A stretch of DNA of 44,365 nt from Candidatus Methanophagaceae archaeon GoMg2 (GCA_013180585.1 QBUM01000249.1:1-44365); one strand, 5' to 3'. Numbered from the stretch's first letter, positions 7,576 through 16,199 are shown. The notes: generated from the sequence alone by a model not told the origin. Made by a program: numbers and translations.

Positions 7576-8928
7576 ATGGGCGAAGAGGAAGTTACTGTGA
7601 ACCCGAATGCGCTGGTTATAGGTGCGGGCGTTGCAGGAATGCAAGCGGCAATGGATATAGCGGACATGGGATTCCATGTATTTTTAGTGGAGAAGGAGCC
7701 ATCAATTGGGGGTAGGATGGCGCGTTTTGAGAAGGTGTTTCCGACGAACGAATGCTCTATCTGCATCCTGGAGCCTAAGATGGAGCAAGTAGCGCGTAAT
7801 GAAAACATAGAGCTATTGTCGTATGCAGAAGTGGTGGAAGTGAAAGGATTAGTGGGTAATTTTGAAGCTACGATAGAGCACAAGCCCCGATACATAGATG
7901 TGGATAAATGTACCGGGTGTGCGCAATGTGTAGAGAATTGCCCTGTGGAAGTGCCATACGACTTCAACGAAGGTTTTGGCACTCGGAGGGCAGTGTACGT
8001 GCCGTTCCCGCAAGCTGTCCCGCTTCGTGCGGTAATAGACATAGAAAATTGTCTGAGAACAGAAGGTACGGAGTGCAAAGCCTGTATAGAAGCATGTGAA
8101 CGCGATGCTATAGATTTCTCACAGGAGAAACGATACAGTGAGGTAAAAGCGGGAGTGATAATAGTCGCGCCGGGGTTCGTGACCTACGACCCCGAACCGA
8201 GGAACGCTTATGGCTATGGGATATCAGACAATGTAATAACAGCGATGGAATTTGAGCGGCTTTTGAATGTTACGGGTCCGACGGAGGGGCACGTTATAAG
8301 ACCTTCTGATTGTAAGGAGCCCTTGCGGGTGGGCTTCATCAATTGCGTTGGCTCTCGCGACATAAAGACGAATGAGTATTGCTCTGGTGGTGTCTGCTGT
8401 ATGTTTAACATAAAGAATGCGATTCTATTGAAGGAGAAACGTCCGGAGATTTCGTGTTATATATTTTACATAGATATAAGAACGCCATTCCGAGGCTATG
8501 AGGAATTTTATAACCACGCAAGGGAGCTTGGCATCAGATTCATCAGGGGAAGACCTGCGGAGGCTATAGAGACGGAGGATGGAAATCTGGTGATAAGGGC
8601 AGAGGATACATTGAAAGGCGTGGTAAGGACGATAGAAGTGGATTTAGCTATTCTTGGTACTGGTATTGTACCCCATCCGGATATAGAGAAATTATCAAAG
8701 ATGCTGAAGATTCCAAGGGCTGCGGATGGACTGTTTATGGAATTGCATCCGAAATTGGGTCCCATAGATACGGAGTTGGACGGTGTCTTCGTAGCCGGCG
8801 GTGCATCAGGTCCGAAAGACATCCCGTTTGCTGTTGCGCAGGGTAGTGGTGCAGCGGCGAGAGCAGCGAGATTGCTCGTTAGAGGCAAGGTGAAAATAGA
8901 AGGGGTAACCGCGGTTTCTGATGAATGA
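7576..8928 (+). CDS. hdrA: short HdrA-like flavoprotein (heterodisulfide reductase subunit A family)
   Basis: HdrA is the FAD subunit that bifurcates electrons in HdrABC complexes. The 450-residue protein has the FAD-binding GAGVAGMQAA (16-25), EKEPSIGGRM (40-49), the cysteine-bearing CSICILEPKM (60-69), and an inserted two-cluster ferredoxin: C112, C115, C118, C122 and C159, C167, C170, C174. It ends with GGASGPKDIPFAVAQGSGAA. Full-length HdrA is about 650 residues. This one lacks both the N-terminal domain before the FAD fold and the C-terminal ferredoxin that connects to HdrC, so it may serve a modified complex. It is coupled to mvhD upstream. Confidence 0.88.
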   Translation: MGEEEVTVNPNALVIGAGVAGMQAAMDIADMGFHVFLVEKEPSIGGRMARFEKVFPTNECSICILEPKMEQVARNENIELLSYAEVVEVKGLVGNFEATIEHKPRYIDVDKCTGCAQCVENCPVEVPYDFNEGFGTRRAVYVPFPQAVPLRAVIDIENCLRTEGTECKACIEACERDAIDFSQEKRYSEVKAGVIIVAPGFVTYDPEPRNAYGYGISDNVITAMEFERLLNVTGPTEGHVIRPSDCKEPLRVGFINCVGSRDIKTNEYCSGGVCCMFNIKNAILLKEKRPEISCYIFYIDIRTPFRGYEEFYNHARELGIRFIRGRPAEAIETEDGNLVIRAEDTLKGVVRTIEVDLAILGTGIVPHPDIEKLSKMLKIPRAADGLFMELHPKLGPIDTELDGVFVAGGASGPKDIPFAVAQGSGAAARAARLLVRGKVKIEGVTAVSDE

Positions 8929-9004
8929 TGGGGCAGCGGCATTTCAAAACTGCAATGGTAGAAGTACATGTAAAGAGCTTGTTTACGTTTTCAGACGATT
9001 GGAC

Positions 9005-9014
9005 TTTTATAAAT
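9005..9014 (+). promoter_or_regulatory. TATA box of initiator tRNA gene
   Basis: TTTTATAAAT ends 27 bp before the tRNA 5' end, the usual archaeal box A distance. A second AT-rich stretch (ATATATAAAA, about 9029-9038) lies too close to the tRNA to be the core box. Confidence 0.55.
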
Positions 9015-9040
9015 GTCTTTCCTTATATCATATATAAAAT

Positions 9041-9115
9041 AGCGGGGTAGGGTAGTTAGGATATCCCGTCGGGCTCATAACCCGGAGACCGGTGGTTCGA
9101 ATCCATCCCCCGCTA
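9041..9115 (+). tRNA. tRNA-Met (CAT), initiator
   Basis: The acceptor AGCGGGG (9041-9047) pairs perfectly with CCCCGCT (9108-9114), and discriminator A is at 9115. The anticodon loop CTCATAA has anticodon CAT at 9076-9078. The stem closing the loop carries three consecutive G-C pairs (GGG/CCC), and the acceptor begins with an A-U pair; both are hallmarks of archaeal initiator tRNA. The T arm is GGTGG-TTCGAAT-CCATC. No intron is seen and CCA is not encoded. Confidence 0.95.
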
Positions 9116-9146
9116 TCGTTCGTTTTACGCTATCTCAAAAGGAAAG

Positions 9147-10391
9147 ATGATAATCAATTCCGATTTACATATCCATTCTCATTATTCGGCTGCTACCTCG
9201 CCGCGGATGGATTTAGCCACGCTGGCTAAGGAATCTGCGAGGAAAGGAATTCAGTTGCTCGGCACTGGTGATTGCTTACACCCCAAATGGTTGGATGAGA
9301 TACGGGAACTGGACGAAAAGAACGGCATTTTCTACTTTAAGGATAAAGCGGAAGGGACTGCTTTTGTGCTCACCGTGGAGGTGGAAGATAATAAAAGAGT
9401 GCACCACCTCCTTATATTGCCATCTATCGCGAAGGCAGAGCAATTATACGAGTCGTTTAAGAAGTATTCGTCGAATATTGATTCTGATGGCAGACCTTCG
9501 CTGAGGATAAGCGGCGAGGAAATAGCAGCACATGCAAAAGATGCAGAAGCTCTTATAGGCCCTTGTCATGCGTTCACGCCCTGGACTGCTTTATACGCTT
9601 ACCACAATTCATTGAAGGACTGTTATGGCGACCTGAGCGGATATATTTCCTTTGTGGAGTTGGGATTGAGTGCGGATTCGTCTTATGCAGACAGGATAAG
9701 CGAATTGCACGAGCTCACGTTTTTGACTAACTCGGATGCGCATTCGCCGTATCCTATCCGGCTGGCGCGGGAGTTCAACAGGTTTCAGATTGAGGATATG
9801 AGTTTTGAAGACTTGAAAGCGGCGATAGAAAGAAGACGAGGCAGGAAGCCGGTGCTTAATGTTGGTCTGCCGCCGAAGGAGGGCAAATATAACGAAAGTG
9901 CCTGTATCAGGTGCTATGAGCATTATTCGCTGCGCGATGCGATAATAAGGAAATGGCGATGTGAATGTAAGGGCATGATAAAGAAGGGTGTGCGTGATAG
10001 AGTAAATGAGCTTGCAGATTGCGAGGGTACACATCCAGAGCATAGACCGTCTTATATGCACTTGATACCGCTGGCTGAGGTAATAGGCTTGGCAGTGCAT
10101 AAGTCCGCGAGTTCAAAGACGGTAACCGCGGTATGGGAATCACTATTAGCAGAATTTGGCACCGAAGTTAACGTGTTGGTAGATGCATCTATGGATGAAC
10201 TCCGTGCAGCGAAGCGGGATGATCGTGTGGTAGAGGCAATAACTGCATTTAGAACTGGTAAAGTATCCGTAATTCCTGGTGGCGGTGGCAAATACGGTGT
10301 TATCGTGTTGAGCCCTGAAGGGTGTGAAGGAGTGGAAGAAGAAGAGCCCGAAAGAGAGCAGAAGGGGCAGCTTTCTTTGTTTGATTTTTGA
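9147..10391 (+). CDS. endoQ: endonuclease Q (PHP-domain DNA repair nuclease)
   Basis: EndoQ cleaves DNA 5' of deaminated or abasic bases, and was described in Thermococcales and some bacteria and methanogens. The N-terminus is a PHP domain: DLHIHSHYS (D6, H8, H10), GTGDCLHP, VEVED, GPCHAFTPW and NSDAHSPYP. A cysteine zinc-finger follows: C-x2-C near 252-255 and C-x-C near 272-274. Next comes PEHRPSYMHLIPLAEVIGLA and a helix-hairpin-like GKVSVIPGGGGKYG. The protein ends QKGQLSLFDF, a PIP box for PCNA binding. The 414 residues match the family length. The ATG at 9147 follows an AAAGG. It is close downstream of the tRNA. Confidence 0.88.
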   Translation: MIINSDLHIHSHYSAATSPRMDLATLAKESARKGIQLLGTGDCLHPKWLDEIRELDEKNGIFYFKDKAEGTAFVLTVEVEDNKRVHHLLILPSIAKAEQLYESFKKYSSNIDSDGRPSLRISGEEIAAHAKDAEALIGPCHAFTPWTALYAYHNSLKDCYGDLSGYISFVELGLSADSSYADRISELHELTFLTNSDAHSPYPIRLAREFNRFQIEDMSFEDLKAAIERRRGRKPVLNVGLPPKEGKYNESACIRCYEHYSLRDAIIRKWRCECKGMIKKGVRDRVNELADCEGTHPEHRPSYMHLIPLAEVIGLAVHKSASSKTVTAVWESLLAEFGTEVNVLVDASMDELRAAKRDDRVVEAITAFRTGKVSVIPGGGGKYGVIVLSPEGCEGVEEEEPEREQKGQLSLFDF

Positions 10392-10446
10392 GCGGTTTTA
10401 CATTCTAAACGTATCGGGGCTGGAATAGAGGTATCTATCAAATATA

Positions 10447-10606
10447 GTATTTGTTTGACTAACCACAAGATTACACAGATTTTTACGAGAAAATATGACG
10501 CTGTAAGATATAAGATGCAAATCTAACCGGTATTCTGTGTCCAGTATCATCTTCTTGTGTTAATCTCGTGGAATCACGAGGGTTTTTTGCATCAGGTATA
10601 CAAATA
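10447..10606 (+). repeat. MITE-B copy 1 (diverged dispersed palindromic element)
   Basis: It starts GTATTTGTTTGACTAACC and holds the family's internal arms: CCACAAGATTACACAGATTT on the left and TCTTGTGTTAATCTCGTGGA on the right. The right end near TATACAAATA is degenerate and the target duplication is unclear (AAATATA/AAATATT at best). It occupies most of the spacer between endoQ and hemB. Confidence 0.6.
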
Positions 10607-10610
10607 TTAG

Positions 10611-10643
10611 TGCGGGTGTATGTACTACGATAGTATACCCGCA
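10611..10643 (+). promoter_or_regulatory. strong hairpin upstream of hemB
   Basis: TGCGGGTGTA (10611-10620) pairs with TATACCCGCA (10634-10643) around a 13-nt loop, with one G-U pair. It lies about 50 bp before the hemB start, just outside MITE-B copy 1. It could be an operator or leader hairpin, or the margin of the mobile repeat; no function is shown. Confidence 0.3.
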
Positions 10644-10692
10644 TAAAGTGCTTTTAGTAAAGCTTTTCTCTAAGAAAAAGTTAGTAATATTG

Positions 10693-11676
10693 ATGACCGA
10701 AATGTTTCCTGCAGTTAGGATGAGACGTTTGCGAACGCTAAAATTGATAAAAGAAACCCGGCTTAGCACGGACGACCTGATTCTACCGTTGTTTATTGAC
10801 GAGAACATAGCAGGAAAAATGCCGATTGAGTCCATGCCGGGGCAGTACAGGTTCTCGATAGAACGTGCAGTGAAAGAAGTCTCAGAAGCGCGTTCGCTCG
10901 GTATAAAATCGGTGTTGTTGTTCGGCATCCCCACGAAAAAGGACGAAACAGGCAGTGAAGCGTTCAACAAAGAGGGTGTAATACAAAGAGCGGTTAGAGT
11001 GATAAAGAAGGCTGCGGAGGATATTGTTGTCATCACTGATTTATGCCTATGTGAGTACACAACTCACGGGCATTGCGGACTTATAGAGAATGGAATAGTG
11101 CTCAACGACCCGACACTGGAGGTGCTGGGGAAAGTAGCAGTGAGTCAGGCGGAAGCGGGTGCGGATATTGTCGCGCCTTCGGGTATGATGGACGGTATGG
11201 TAAAAGCTATAAGGAATAGCCTTGACACAGAAGGCTTTGCTGACACTGCTATTATGTCTTACGCGGCAAAATACAATTCAGCGTTATACGGACCTTTTCG
11301 CGATGCCGCGGATTCTGGTTTCATGTTCGGAGACCGAAGCGGCTATCAGATGGACTTTCACAATGCACGGGAAGCACTGCGCGAAGTAGAGCTTGACATT
11401 GCAGAAGGTGCGGACATCGTGATGGTGAAACCCGCTATTTTCTATCTTGACATCATTGCTAAGGTACGTGCGAAGTTTGACGTTCCGTTGGCGGCGTATA
11501 ACGTGAGTGGTGAGTATTCGATGATAAAAGCGGCGTCGGAAAAAGAATTCTTAAATGGTGAAGAGGTAATGATAGAATGCCTGACAGCGATAAAGCGGGC
11601 GGGTGCGGATTTGATTATCACGTATTTTGCGAAGGAAGCTGCTGAGATTTTGTCTACGGGAGCCCCCAGCAAATAG
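10693..11676 (+). CDS. hemB: delta-aminolevulinic acid dehydratase (porphobilinogen synthase)
   Basis: HemB condenses two 5-aminolevulinate molecules to porphobilinogen in tetrapyrrole synthesis (haem, siroheme, F430). Numbered from 10693, the protein has 327 residues. Zinc-site cysteines are C118, C120 and C128 in DLCLCEYTTHGHCG. The substrate Schiff-base lysines are K193 in YAAKYNSALYGPFRD and K246 in VMVKPAIFYLD. The frame is open 45 bp upstream, but family alignment favours MTEMFPAVRMRRLR or the nearby second Met as the start. The gene stands alone, flanked on both sides by dispersed repeats. Confidence 0.94.
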   Translation: MTEMFPAVRMRRLRTLKLIKETRLSTDDLILPLFIDENIAGKMPIESMPGQYRFSIERAVKEVSEARSLGIKSVLLFGIPTKKDETGSEAFNKEGVIQRAVRVIKKAAEDIVVITDLCLCEYTTHGHCGLIENGIVLNDPTLEVLGKVAVSQAEAGADIVAPSGMMDGMVKAIRNSLDTEGFADTAIMSYAAKYNSALYGPFRDAADSGFMFGDRSGYQMDFHNAREALREVELDIAEGADIVMVKPAIFYLDIIAKVRAKFDVPLAAYNVSGEYSMIKAASEKEFLNGEEVMIECLTAIKRAGADLIITYFAKEAAEILSTGAPSK

Positions 11677-11697
11677 TTTACCCATTTTGATAATTAG

Positions 11698-11832
11698 CAT
11701 AGACACAGATTTCACGGATTTACACGGACGCTACTGTCCTGATTATTAAGCTTTTACGGGTTGAATCAAAATTTAAAAACTACACTACTTTAAATCTGTG
11801 TTAATCAGTGTTAATCTGTGTCTTAAAAATCC
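11698..11832 (+). repeat. dispersed palindromic repeat (family C)
   Basis: The left arm GACACAGATTTCACGGATTT and the right arm AATCTGTGTTAATCAGTGTT are inverted relatives separated by about 70 bp. The same ACACAGATTnACrCnGATT motif occurs inside MITE-A and at 23257 and 29606. The whole lies in the spacer between hemB and the AlbA_2 pseudogene; nothing else is seen there. Confidence 0.6.
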
Positions 11833-11933
11833 TTGGAAAATGATACAGTTCGGGTAAATTATTATTTGTGAGTTCCCTAAGGTAAATGTTTTACACCAAA
11901 ACCTTTTAAGAATGTGTGGGGAAACATTATAGA

Positions 11934-12364
11934 ATGCCAAACGACATAGAAACACTAATCAAAAAAGGCGAAAGCCAATATATTGAATTCAAAGACTCTT
12001 TAGGATTAAGGAAAGGAACAGGAGAGACTGCTTCTGCTTTTTCAAACACCAAAGGAGGAACTATTCTAATAGGTATTTCTGATTCAGGGAAAGCTATTGG
12101 AATTGACGTTGGCAAAAGGACCTTAGAGGATTTAGCAAATTACCTGAAAATGAATACTGACCCCCAAGTTTACCCAGAGATAAATCTACATAGCGTTAGG
12201 CAAAGATATAATCGAGGAAACAAGCAATAACTAATAAAGAATATCAAGAGTTATTTGCTATCTCAAAACGAACAGCCACATCAGATTTATCTGATTTAGT
12301 AAATAAAGGAATATTTAAGAAAACAGGTACGGGTAGAAGAGATTTAAGATATAGATTAAGATAG
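11934..12364 (+). pseudogene. AlbA_2 (Schlafen-like) regulator, internally deleted
   Basis: The N-terminal 90 codons encode an AlbA_2 domain: IETLIKKGESQYIEFKDSL, then FSNTKGGTILIGISDSGKAI. The frame then runs out at 12230. In another frame, from about 12224 to the stop at 12362-12364, the typical C-terminal winged helix of the same family appears (TNKEYQELFAISKRTATSDL, then GRRDLRYRL). Full-length relatives have about 400-480 residues, so the middle (the AAA_4/RecG-like portion) is deleted and the frame is broken. Such proteins are common in bacteria and mobile regions. It lies at the edge of a foreign-looking segment. Confidence 0.75.
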
Positions 12365-12370
12365 AACAAA

Positions 12371-12403
12371 ACTGCCCATAACCTGCCCATAAACTGCCCA
12401 TAA
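12371..12403 (+). repeat. three 11-bp tandem repeats (iteron-like)
   Basis: ACTGCCCATAA, CCTGCCCATAA and ACTGCCCATAA follow without spacing, just after the pseudogene stop. The purpose is unknown. They could be protein-binding iterons or a slippage-derived array carried with the incoming segment. Confidence 0.6.
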
Positions 12404-12469
12404 ATCTTTAAACCATTTAAACTGCATTATCATCAGTTAACATTTAAAATTTGTTTTTAGTAGTGTCTT

Positions 12470-13483
12470 TTGGCATTGTCTTGTTTTTTACTGCTTCTGT
12501 TAGCGCTCAGGTTAGTTGAATGGACTCATTTAGTTGATATTCAGGGGATGCCTACTGGCGCGGCGGCGCTTGGCGGATACCTTGTCGCGCTTTATAATTT
12601 TCTTTTAGGCGCCGTAGGGATTATCGCGCTAATGATGCTTGTCTATGGCGGGTTCCGCTATATGACTTCTGCTGAAAATCCCGCGGCTATGGGAGACGCA
12701 AAAGATATTGTTTATTCCGCTGTCATAGGCCTTGCGCTGGCGCTTCTTTCCTGGTTGATTATCAGCACAATAAACCCCGAGCTTCTTTTCACCGCAGAGC
12801 CGACGCTTTCTCCTGTCGGAAGCGGCGGCGGATTCAGCGCAAATCTCCCGCCTGCGTCCTGCGCGGATAAAAGCCATGGCGGATATGAAAATCCTGATGA
12901 ATGCCGTTGTCTTGGATATACGGAATTATTCCCTGCTCGCAGAGAATGCACAGATGTTAAGTCGCTTTATGGTTGGGGCGGCACTTGCGATGAACTATGC
13001 GAACGTTTTGTCTGTCCTATGTATCCATACTGTTGCGTAAAGGCGGAATTAATAGCAGGGACCAATACAGAGGAAGTAAGTTATAGCGGAGAGCTTCCTC
13101 CTGTAAAAAAAGGCAGTCCAGTATTTTTTGATGCTATGAATAATTCTTTTACTTGTATACCGGGAGATAAAATAGTGAGAGTAGGAGTACAAATAAATCG
13201 TCCTTGGATTGATTTTGGTAGTTTCCAATCAGAATGGAGTGAAGAAACTGAAGAAAGTTCTTCGTGTAACTGGACTGATTGTGACATAGCTCCTCCTGGT
13301 CTTCTTGGTTTTGAATGCGATTCAAATGATCCATGGTGTAATAGCGGAACTGGAAGATTTACAGCGGACACTGATCGTATTTCAGCAGGAACTCATAATC
13401 CTTGGCTAAGAATATGCGTAGAACAGATTGACGGAACTTGCGTTATAGTTGATGATAAATCCATGACACTTATTATAGAATAA
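12470..13483 (+). CDS. pilin-like (TrbC/VirB2-type) membrane protein with Cys-rich C-terminal domain
   Basis: The 337-residue product starts with a hydrophobic leader, then has two membrane helices around LGAVGIIALMMLVYGGFRYM and VIGLALALLSWLIISTINPE joined by TSAENPAAMGDAKDIV. This layout is characteristic of pilin-like proteins widespread in Patescibacteria (CPR). Residues from about 130 on are extracellular-type, with at least twelve cysteines. The start is uncertain: TTG at 12470 follows an in-frame stop, and the first in-frame ATG is at 12548. The protein has no archaeal-pilin features. Together with the next gene it looks horizontally acquired. A type IV secretion or surface-attachment role is inference only. 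Confidence 0.65.
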   Translation: MALSCFLLLLLALRLVEWTHLVDIQGMPTGAAALGGYLVALYNFLLGAVGIIALMMLVYGGFRYMTSAENPAAMGDAKDIVYSAVIGLALALLSWLIISTINPELLFTAEPTLSPVGSGGGFSANLPPASCADKSHGGYENPDECRCLGYTELFPARRECTDVKSLYGWGGTCDELCERFVCPMYPYCCVKAELIAGTNTEEVSYSGELPPVKKGSPVFFDAMNNSFTCIPGDKIVRVGVQINRPWIDFGSFQSEWSEETEESSSCNWTDCDIAPPGLLGFECDSNDPWCNSGTGRFTADTDRISAGTHNPWLRICVEQIDGTCVIVDDKSMTLIIE

Positions 13484-13504
13484 ATCATAATAAAATTTGA
13501 ATAA

Positions 13505-13540
13505 AAAAATAAGGAAAATTAATTATTTCCCTTTTTTTTA
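13505..13540. terminator. bidirectional hairpin terminator
   Basis: A-rich sequence followed by AAGGAAA, an ATTAATTA loop, TTTCCC and a run of eight T forms a symmetric hairpin with A/T tracts on both sides. It sits between two convergent genes, so it can end transcripts from either side. The intrinsic-terminator style fits the foreign look of this segment. Confidence 0.55.
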
Positions 13541-13550
13541 TTGTTTTAAT

Positions 13551-14321
13551 TTATATGATTTCTATGTATTTTGTTTCTTCTGGTTTTACGCACTCAACTG
13601 AAAACTTATATTTTGTGCCTGGTTTTATTGTCGGCACAATATCTTTAAATATAGTACTTCCTACAGTTTCAGTTTTCATAGATTCTCCAATTCGTTTTTC
13701 CCAGTATTCTTCCCAGAGCAATTCTAATCGTTTTGTATCACAATAATTATTCGGCCATTGACATTGTGCGTTTGCCATCCTGTATTGTATTCCACTTCCA
13801 TATATACATACCCATTGTTCTCTCCATATGTGATTTTGTTTCGCGGCAAGAAAATATATTAACACTGGTCTTACTCTGATACTTCTTTCCTGATTAATGT
13901 TTAGATAAGCGGCTGTAATTTTGTCATCATTTATTTCAATATCTGTAATTATTAGACCTTCTTTGTGCTTATATGTCTGGATAAATTTCGGTATATTGGA
14001 AATATCAATTATCGTTTTGTAGGGCATGATTTCGTTCGGGTTGGGAATTTTCGTTGCTTTGGTTATTTTCTTCTCATCTTCTTCGTCGGCTAATACTAAA
14101 CCTGAATTTATTGCTGGCTGGGACGCGCCGTAAATTTGGCTGGCTGATGCGTCTATCGCTGGGTCGCTGTTGCTGAAAATTCCTGATGTTGCGGCAAAAA
14201 ATATGCCGAGAATAGATGCTGCAAGGACAGCGGCGATGAGCAGGTATTTCCATGGTGCTGGAGTCTTGACTGGCTTGGTATCCTTTCCCCCCGTGGAACC
14301 ATCTCCCGATTGCACTACCAT
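13551..14321 (-). CDS. single-pass membrane protein of unknown function
   Basis: This 256-residue protein has a short, Gly/Lys/Pro-rich cytoplasmic N-terminus, one membrane helix (YLLIAAVLAASILGIFF, residues about 27-43), and an external domain of about 210 residues. That domain has a few cysteines and aromatic/lysine-rich strands and ends in a beta-sandwich-like segment (KPGTKYKFSVECVKPEETKY). I do not recognise the family. It converges on the pilin-like gene across a shared terminator and is probably part of the same acquired segment. Confidence 0.55.
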   Translation of the reverse strand: MVVQSGDGSTGGKDTKPVKTPAPWKYLLIAAVLAASILGIFFAATSGIFSNSDPAIDASASQIYGASQPAINSGLVLADEEDEKKITKATKIPNPNEIMPYKTIIDISNIPKFIQTYKHKEGLIITDIEINDDKITAAYLNINQERSIRVRPVLIYFLAAKQNHIWREQWVCIYGSGIQYRMANAQCQWPNNYCDTKRLELLWEEYWEKRIGESMKTETVGSTIFKDIVPTIKPGTKYKFSVECVKPEETKYIEII

Positions 14322-14389
14322 GCTTATATTATCACATCCTTTCGCTTTTTATTTAGCTTTTACACTCAGGAAACCGTAAAGGACATTTA

Positions 14390-14556
14390 TCTATAAATGT
14401 TTTTCTGTTTTGAAACCATAAGATTAGACAGATATTCACGAGAAGGGAATAATAATGCCATGTTTCCGTACACTACTGGCTACTTTATCCCCCCCCCCAT
14501 TAATCCCAAACTCTTGTGTTAATCTCGTGGTTTTTTTCGTCCGCTATATAAATAGT
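14390..14556 (+). repeat. MITE-B copy 2 (degenerate)
   Basis: The internal arms ACCATAAGATTAGACAGATA and CTTGTGTTAATCTCGTGG, and a right end CGCTATATAAATAG, match the MITE-B pattern. A run of ten C residues lies in the middle (about 14491-14500). It separates the foreign-looking segment from rfcL. Confidence 0.5.
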
Positions 14557-14582
14557 AATTCGTAATTACCCTCAGAGCGACC

Positions 14583-16112
14583 CTAAAAGAAATCCTCAAA
14601 CGTCTTTTGCGTTTTTACCTCTTCCTTCTCATCTTCCTTCTTGACTTCCACCGTCTCTGATCCCTTTATTTTTATTAGCTCTAATTCATCATCGCCTTCT
14701 TTTCTTTTCTGCGCAACGGATACAGTTTCAGCCACTTCCGTCTTTATCGCCCCCCTTTTTTCTGCGGTAATCGCCGCTGCATCCTGGTATATCTGCTTAG
14801 CTTTTTTAGCCCGCTCTTTAGTATCCTGCTCAGTATCGCTCGACAAAAACGCTATTTGCGGAACGTCCAACCGTAGTAATGCCGCCACATCCCTCGCTTT
14901 GCTTTCGTTTCTAAAAGAAACTTTCAAAAACGGTATGATAAAAGATCGTGCATAGTGCAGCGATACTTTACAATACGCACCTATTTTCTTCGCTATCTCC
15001 TCCTTTACCGCGGCATATTTACGGTCTTCTCCGTCTTGCGCCCGTGCGCGTTGCCAGGGCGATTTATACTGGTAATAACGACGCCGTGATTGCCGCCTTT
15101 GCCCTTCTTTTACCTCCTTTGTAGAGAACACGCCACAAACCATTAAACTGGAAGCATACCGCCAGAACTTATAATTCTCGCGACTGCGCGTTCTCCCTAA
15201 AAACGTATCCGCCCTGCTCAAATAATGCAAACCCCGCAAAAAGCTTTCTTCTTCTCCATTGCCGTAGGCATTCGGTAAATTCGCGTAGATCCAGCTTATG
15301 GTCTCATCAGGTGTCTTGTCGAGACTATAAAGAGCGTAAAGAACCTCTTGCATCTCGTACCCACGACCATCCCTAGATTCACAGAATATTTTCTTCAATA
15401 CCTCAAATATAGACTCTTCAACGTCTCGTTTCCCCGTTGCTATATCGCCTTTAACTACCCCCCTTCCGCTATCCAATATGGAAATCGCCTGCAGGTCGTT
15501 TATTGCCGACCGCAAATCGCCATTAGCGTTCTCTGCTAAAACGCGCAGCGCTTCCTCTTCTACCGCTATCCCTTCCACTGCGCTTAATCGTTTGAGCACA
15601 CGAACAACTCTCTCGGATCTTATCTTTTGAAACCTAATTACCTTACAATTACGCTGTAAGGGCTGCCCCATCTTATATAACTCATTTGCAATGAGGATAA
15701 TTGGCTGTGTGCTTCTTTTCACTATCTCTGTTATCGCTTTGGTACCACCACGGTCTTCATTGCCATGCAGGTTATCTGCCTCATCCAGAATGATTAACCG
15801 CGTTGTCCTGCTGAAGGTATTACTTGTAGAAGCAGGACCCACGATACTTTTTATCACCCCTTCGCTCCTCTGGTCTGAAGCGTTTAGCTCTATGACTTCC
15901 CACCCTTTCTCTGACGCAAGAGCGTAAGCTGCGGATGTCTTACCACAGCCAGGTGGTCCGTGAAGAATAGCTGCTTTTCTCGACTTTGCATTATGGATAC
16001 TCTCAGCCCACGCTTTTAGGTCTTCTGCCGCTTTTGCGTTGCCCACAACCTCTATTAGCTTCTTTGGACGGTATTTCTCGACCCATTCCTCGCTGCTTCT
16101 TTTCGTTGTCAT
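14583..16112 (-). CDS. rfcL: replication factor C large subunit
   Basis: RfcL is the large subunit of the clamp loader that places PCNA on primed DNA. The 509-residue protein has EEWVEKYRPKKL (8-19), Walker A HGPPGCGKTS (51-60), Walker B LIILDEAD (106-113, D110/E111), a sensor 1 region ANELYKMGQPL, and NGDLRSAINDLQ (sensor 2/RFC box). It then has a long C-terminal collar domain and a charged Lys/Glu tail. It ends QKTFEDFF, a consensus PIP box. The small RFC subunit is not in this window. The gene is divergent from rpiA. Confidence 0.95.
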   Translation of the reverse strand: MTTKRSSEEWVEKYRPKKLIEVVGNAKAAEDLKAWAESIHNAKSRKAAILHGPPGCGKTSAAYALASEKGWEVIELNASDQRSEGVIKSIVGPASTSNTFSRTTRLIILDEADNLHGNEDRGGTKAITEIVKRSTQPIILIANELYKMGQPLQRNCKVIRFQKIRSERVVRVLKRLSAVEGIAVEEEALRVLAENANGDLRSAINDLQAISILDSGRGVVKGDIATGKRDVEESIFEVLKKIFCESRDGRGYEMQEVLYALYSLDKTPDETISWIYANLPNAYGNGEEESFLRGLHYLSRADTFLGRTRSRENYKFWRYASSLMVCGVFSTKEVKEGQRRQSRRRYYQYKSPWQRARAQDGEDRKYAAVKEEIAKKIGAYCKVSLHYARSFIIPFLKVSFRNESKARDVAALLRLDVPQIAFLSSDTEQDTKERAKKAKQIYQDAAAITAEKRGAIKTEVAETVSVAQKRKEGDDELELIKIKGSETVEVKKEDEKEEVKTQKTFEDFF

Positions 16113-16199
16113 TACACGAAAGACACAAATCTAATCTAATATATCTTTGAAAATAGAAAAGTTCTTAATGTAAGACGCAAAAAACACCAAATAGTAAAA

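Noticed and set aside
7359-8078. Minus-strand 239-codon frame across mvhD and hdrA
   Set aside because: It is antisense to two clearly recognised genes and has Ser/Thr-rich shadow composition.
12470-14321. Reading the pilin-like gene as an archaeal type IV pilin or archaellin
   Set aside because: There is no class III signal peptide (K/R-G before a single hydrophobic helix). The two-helix TrbC/VirB2-like layout is different.
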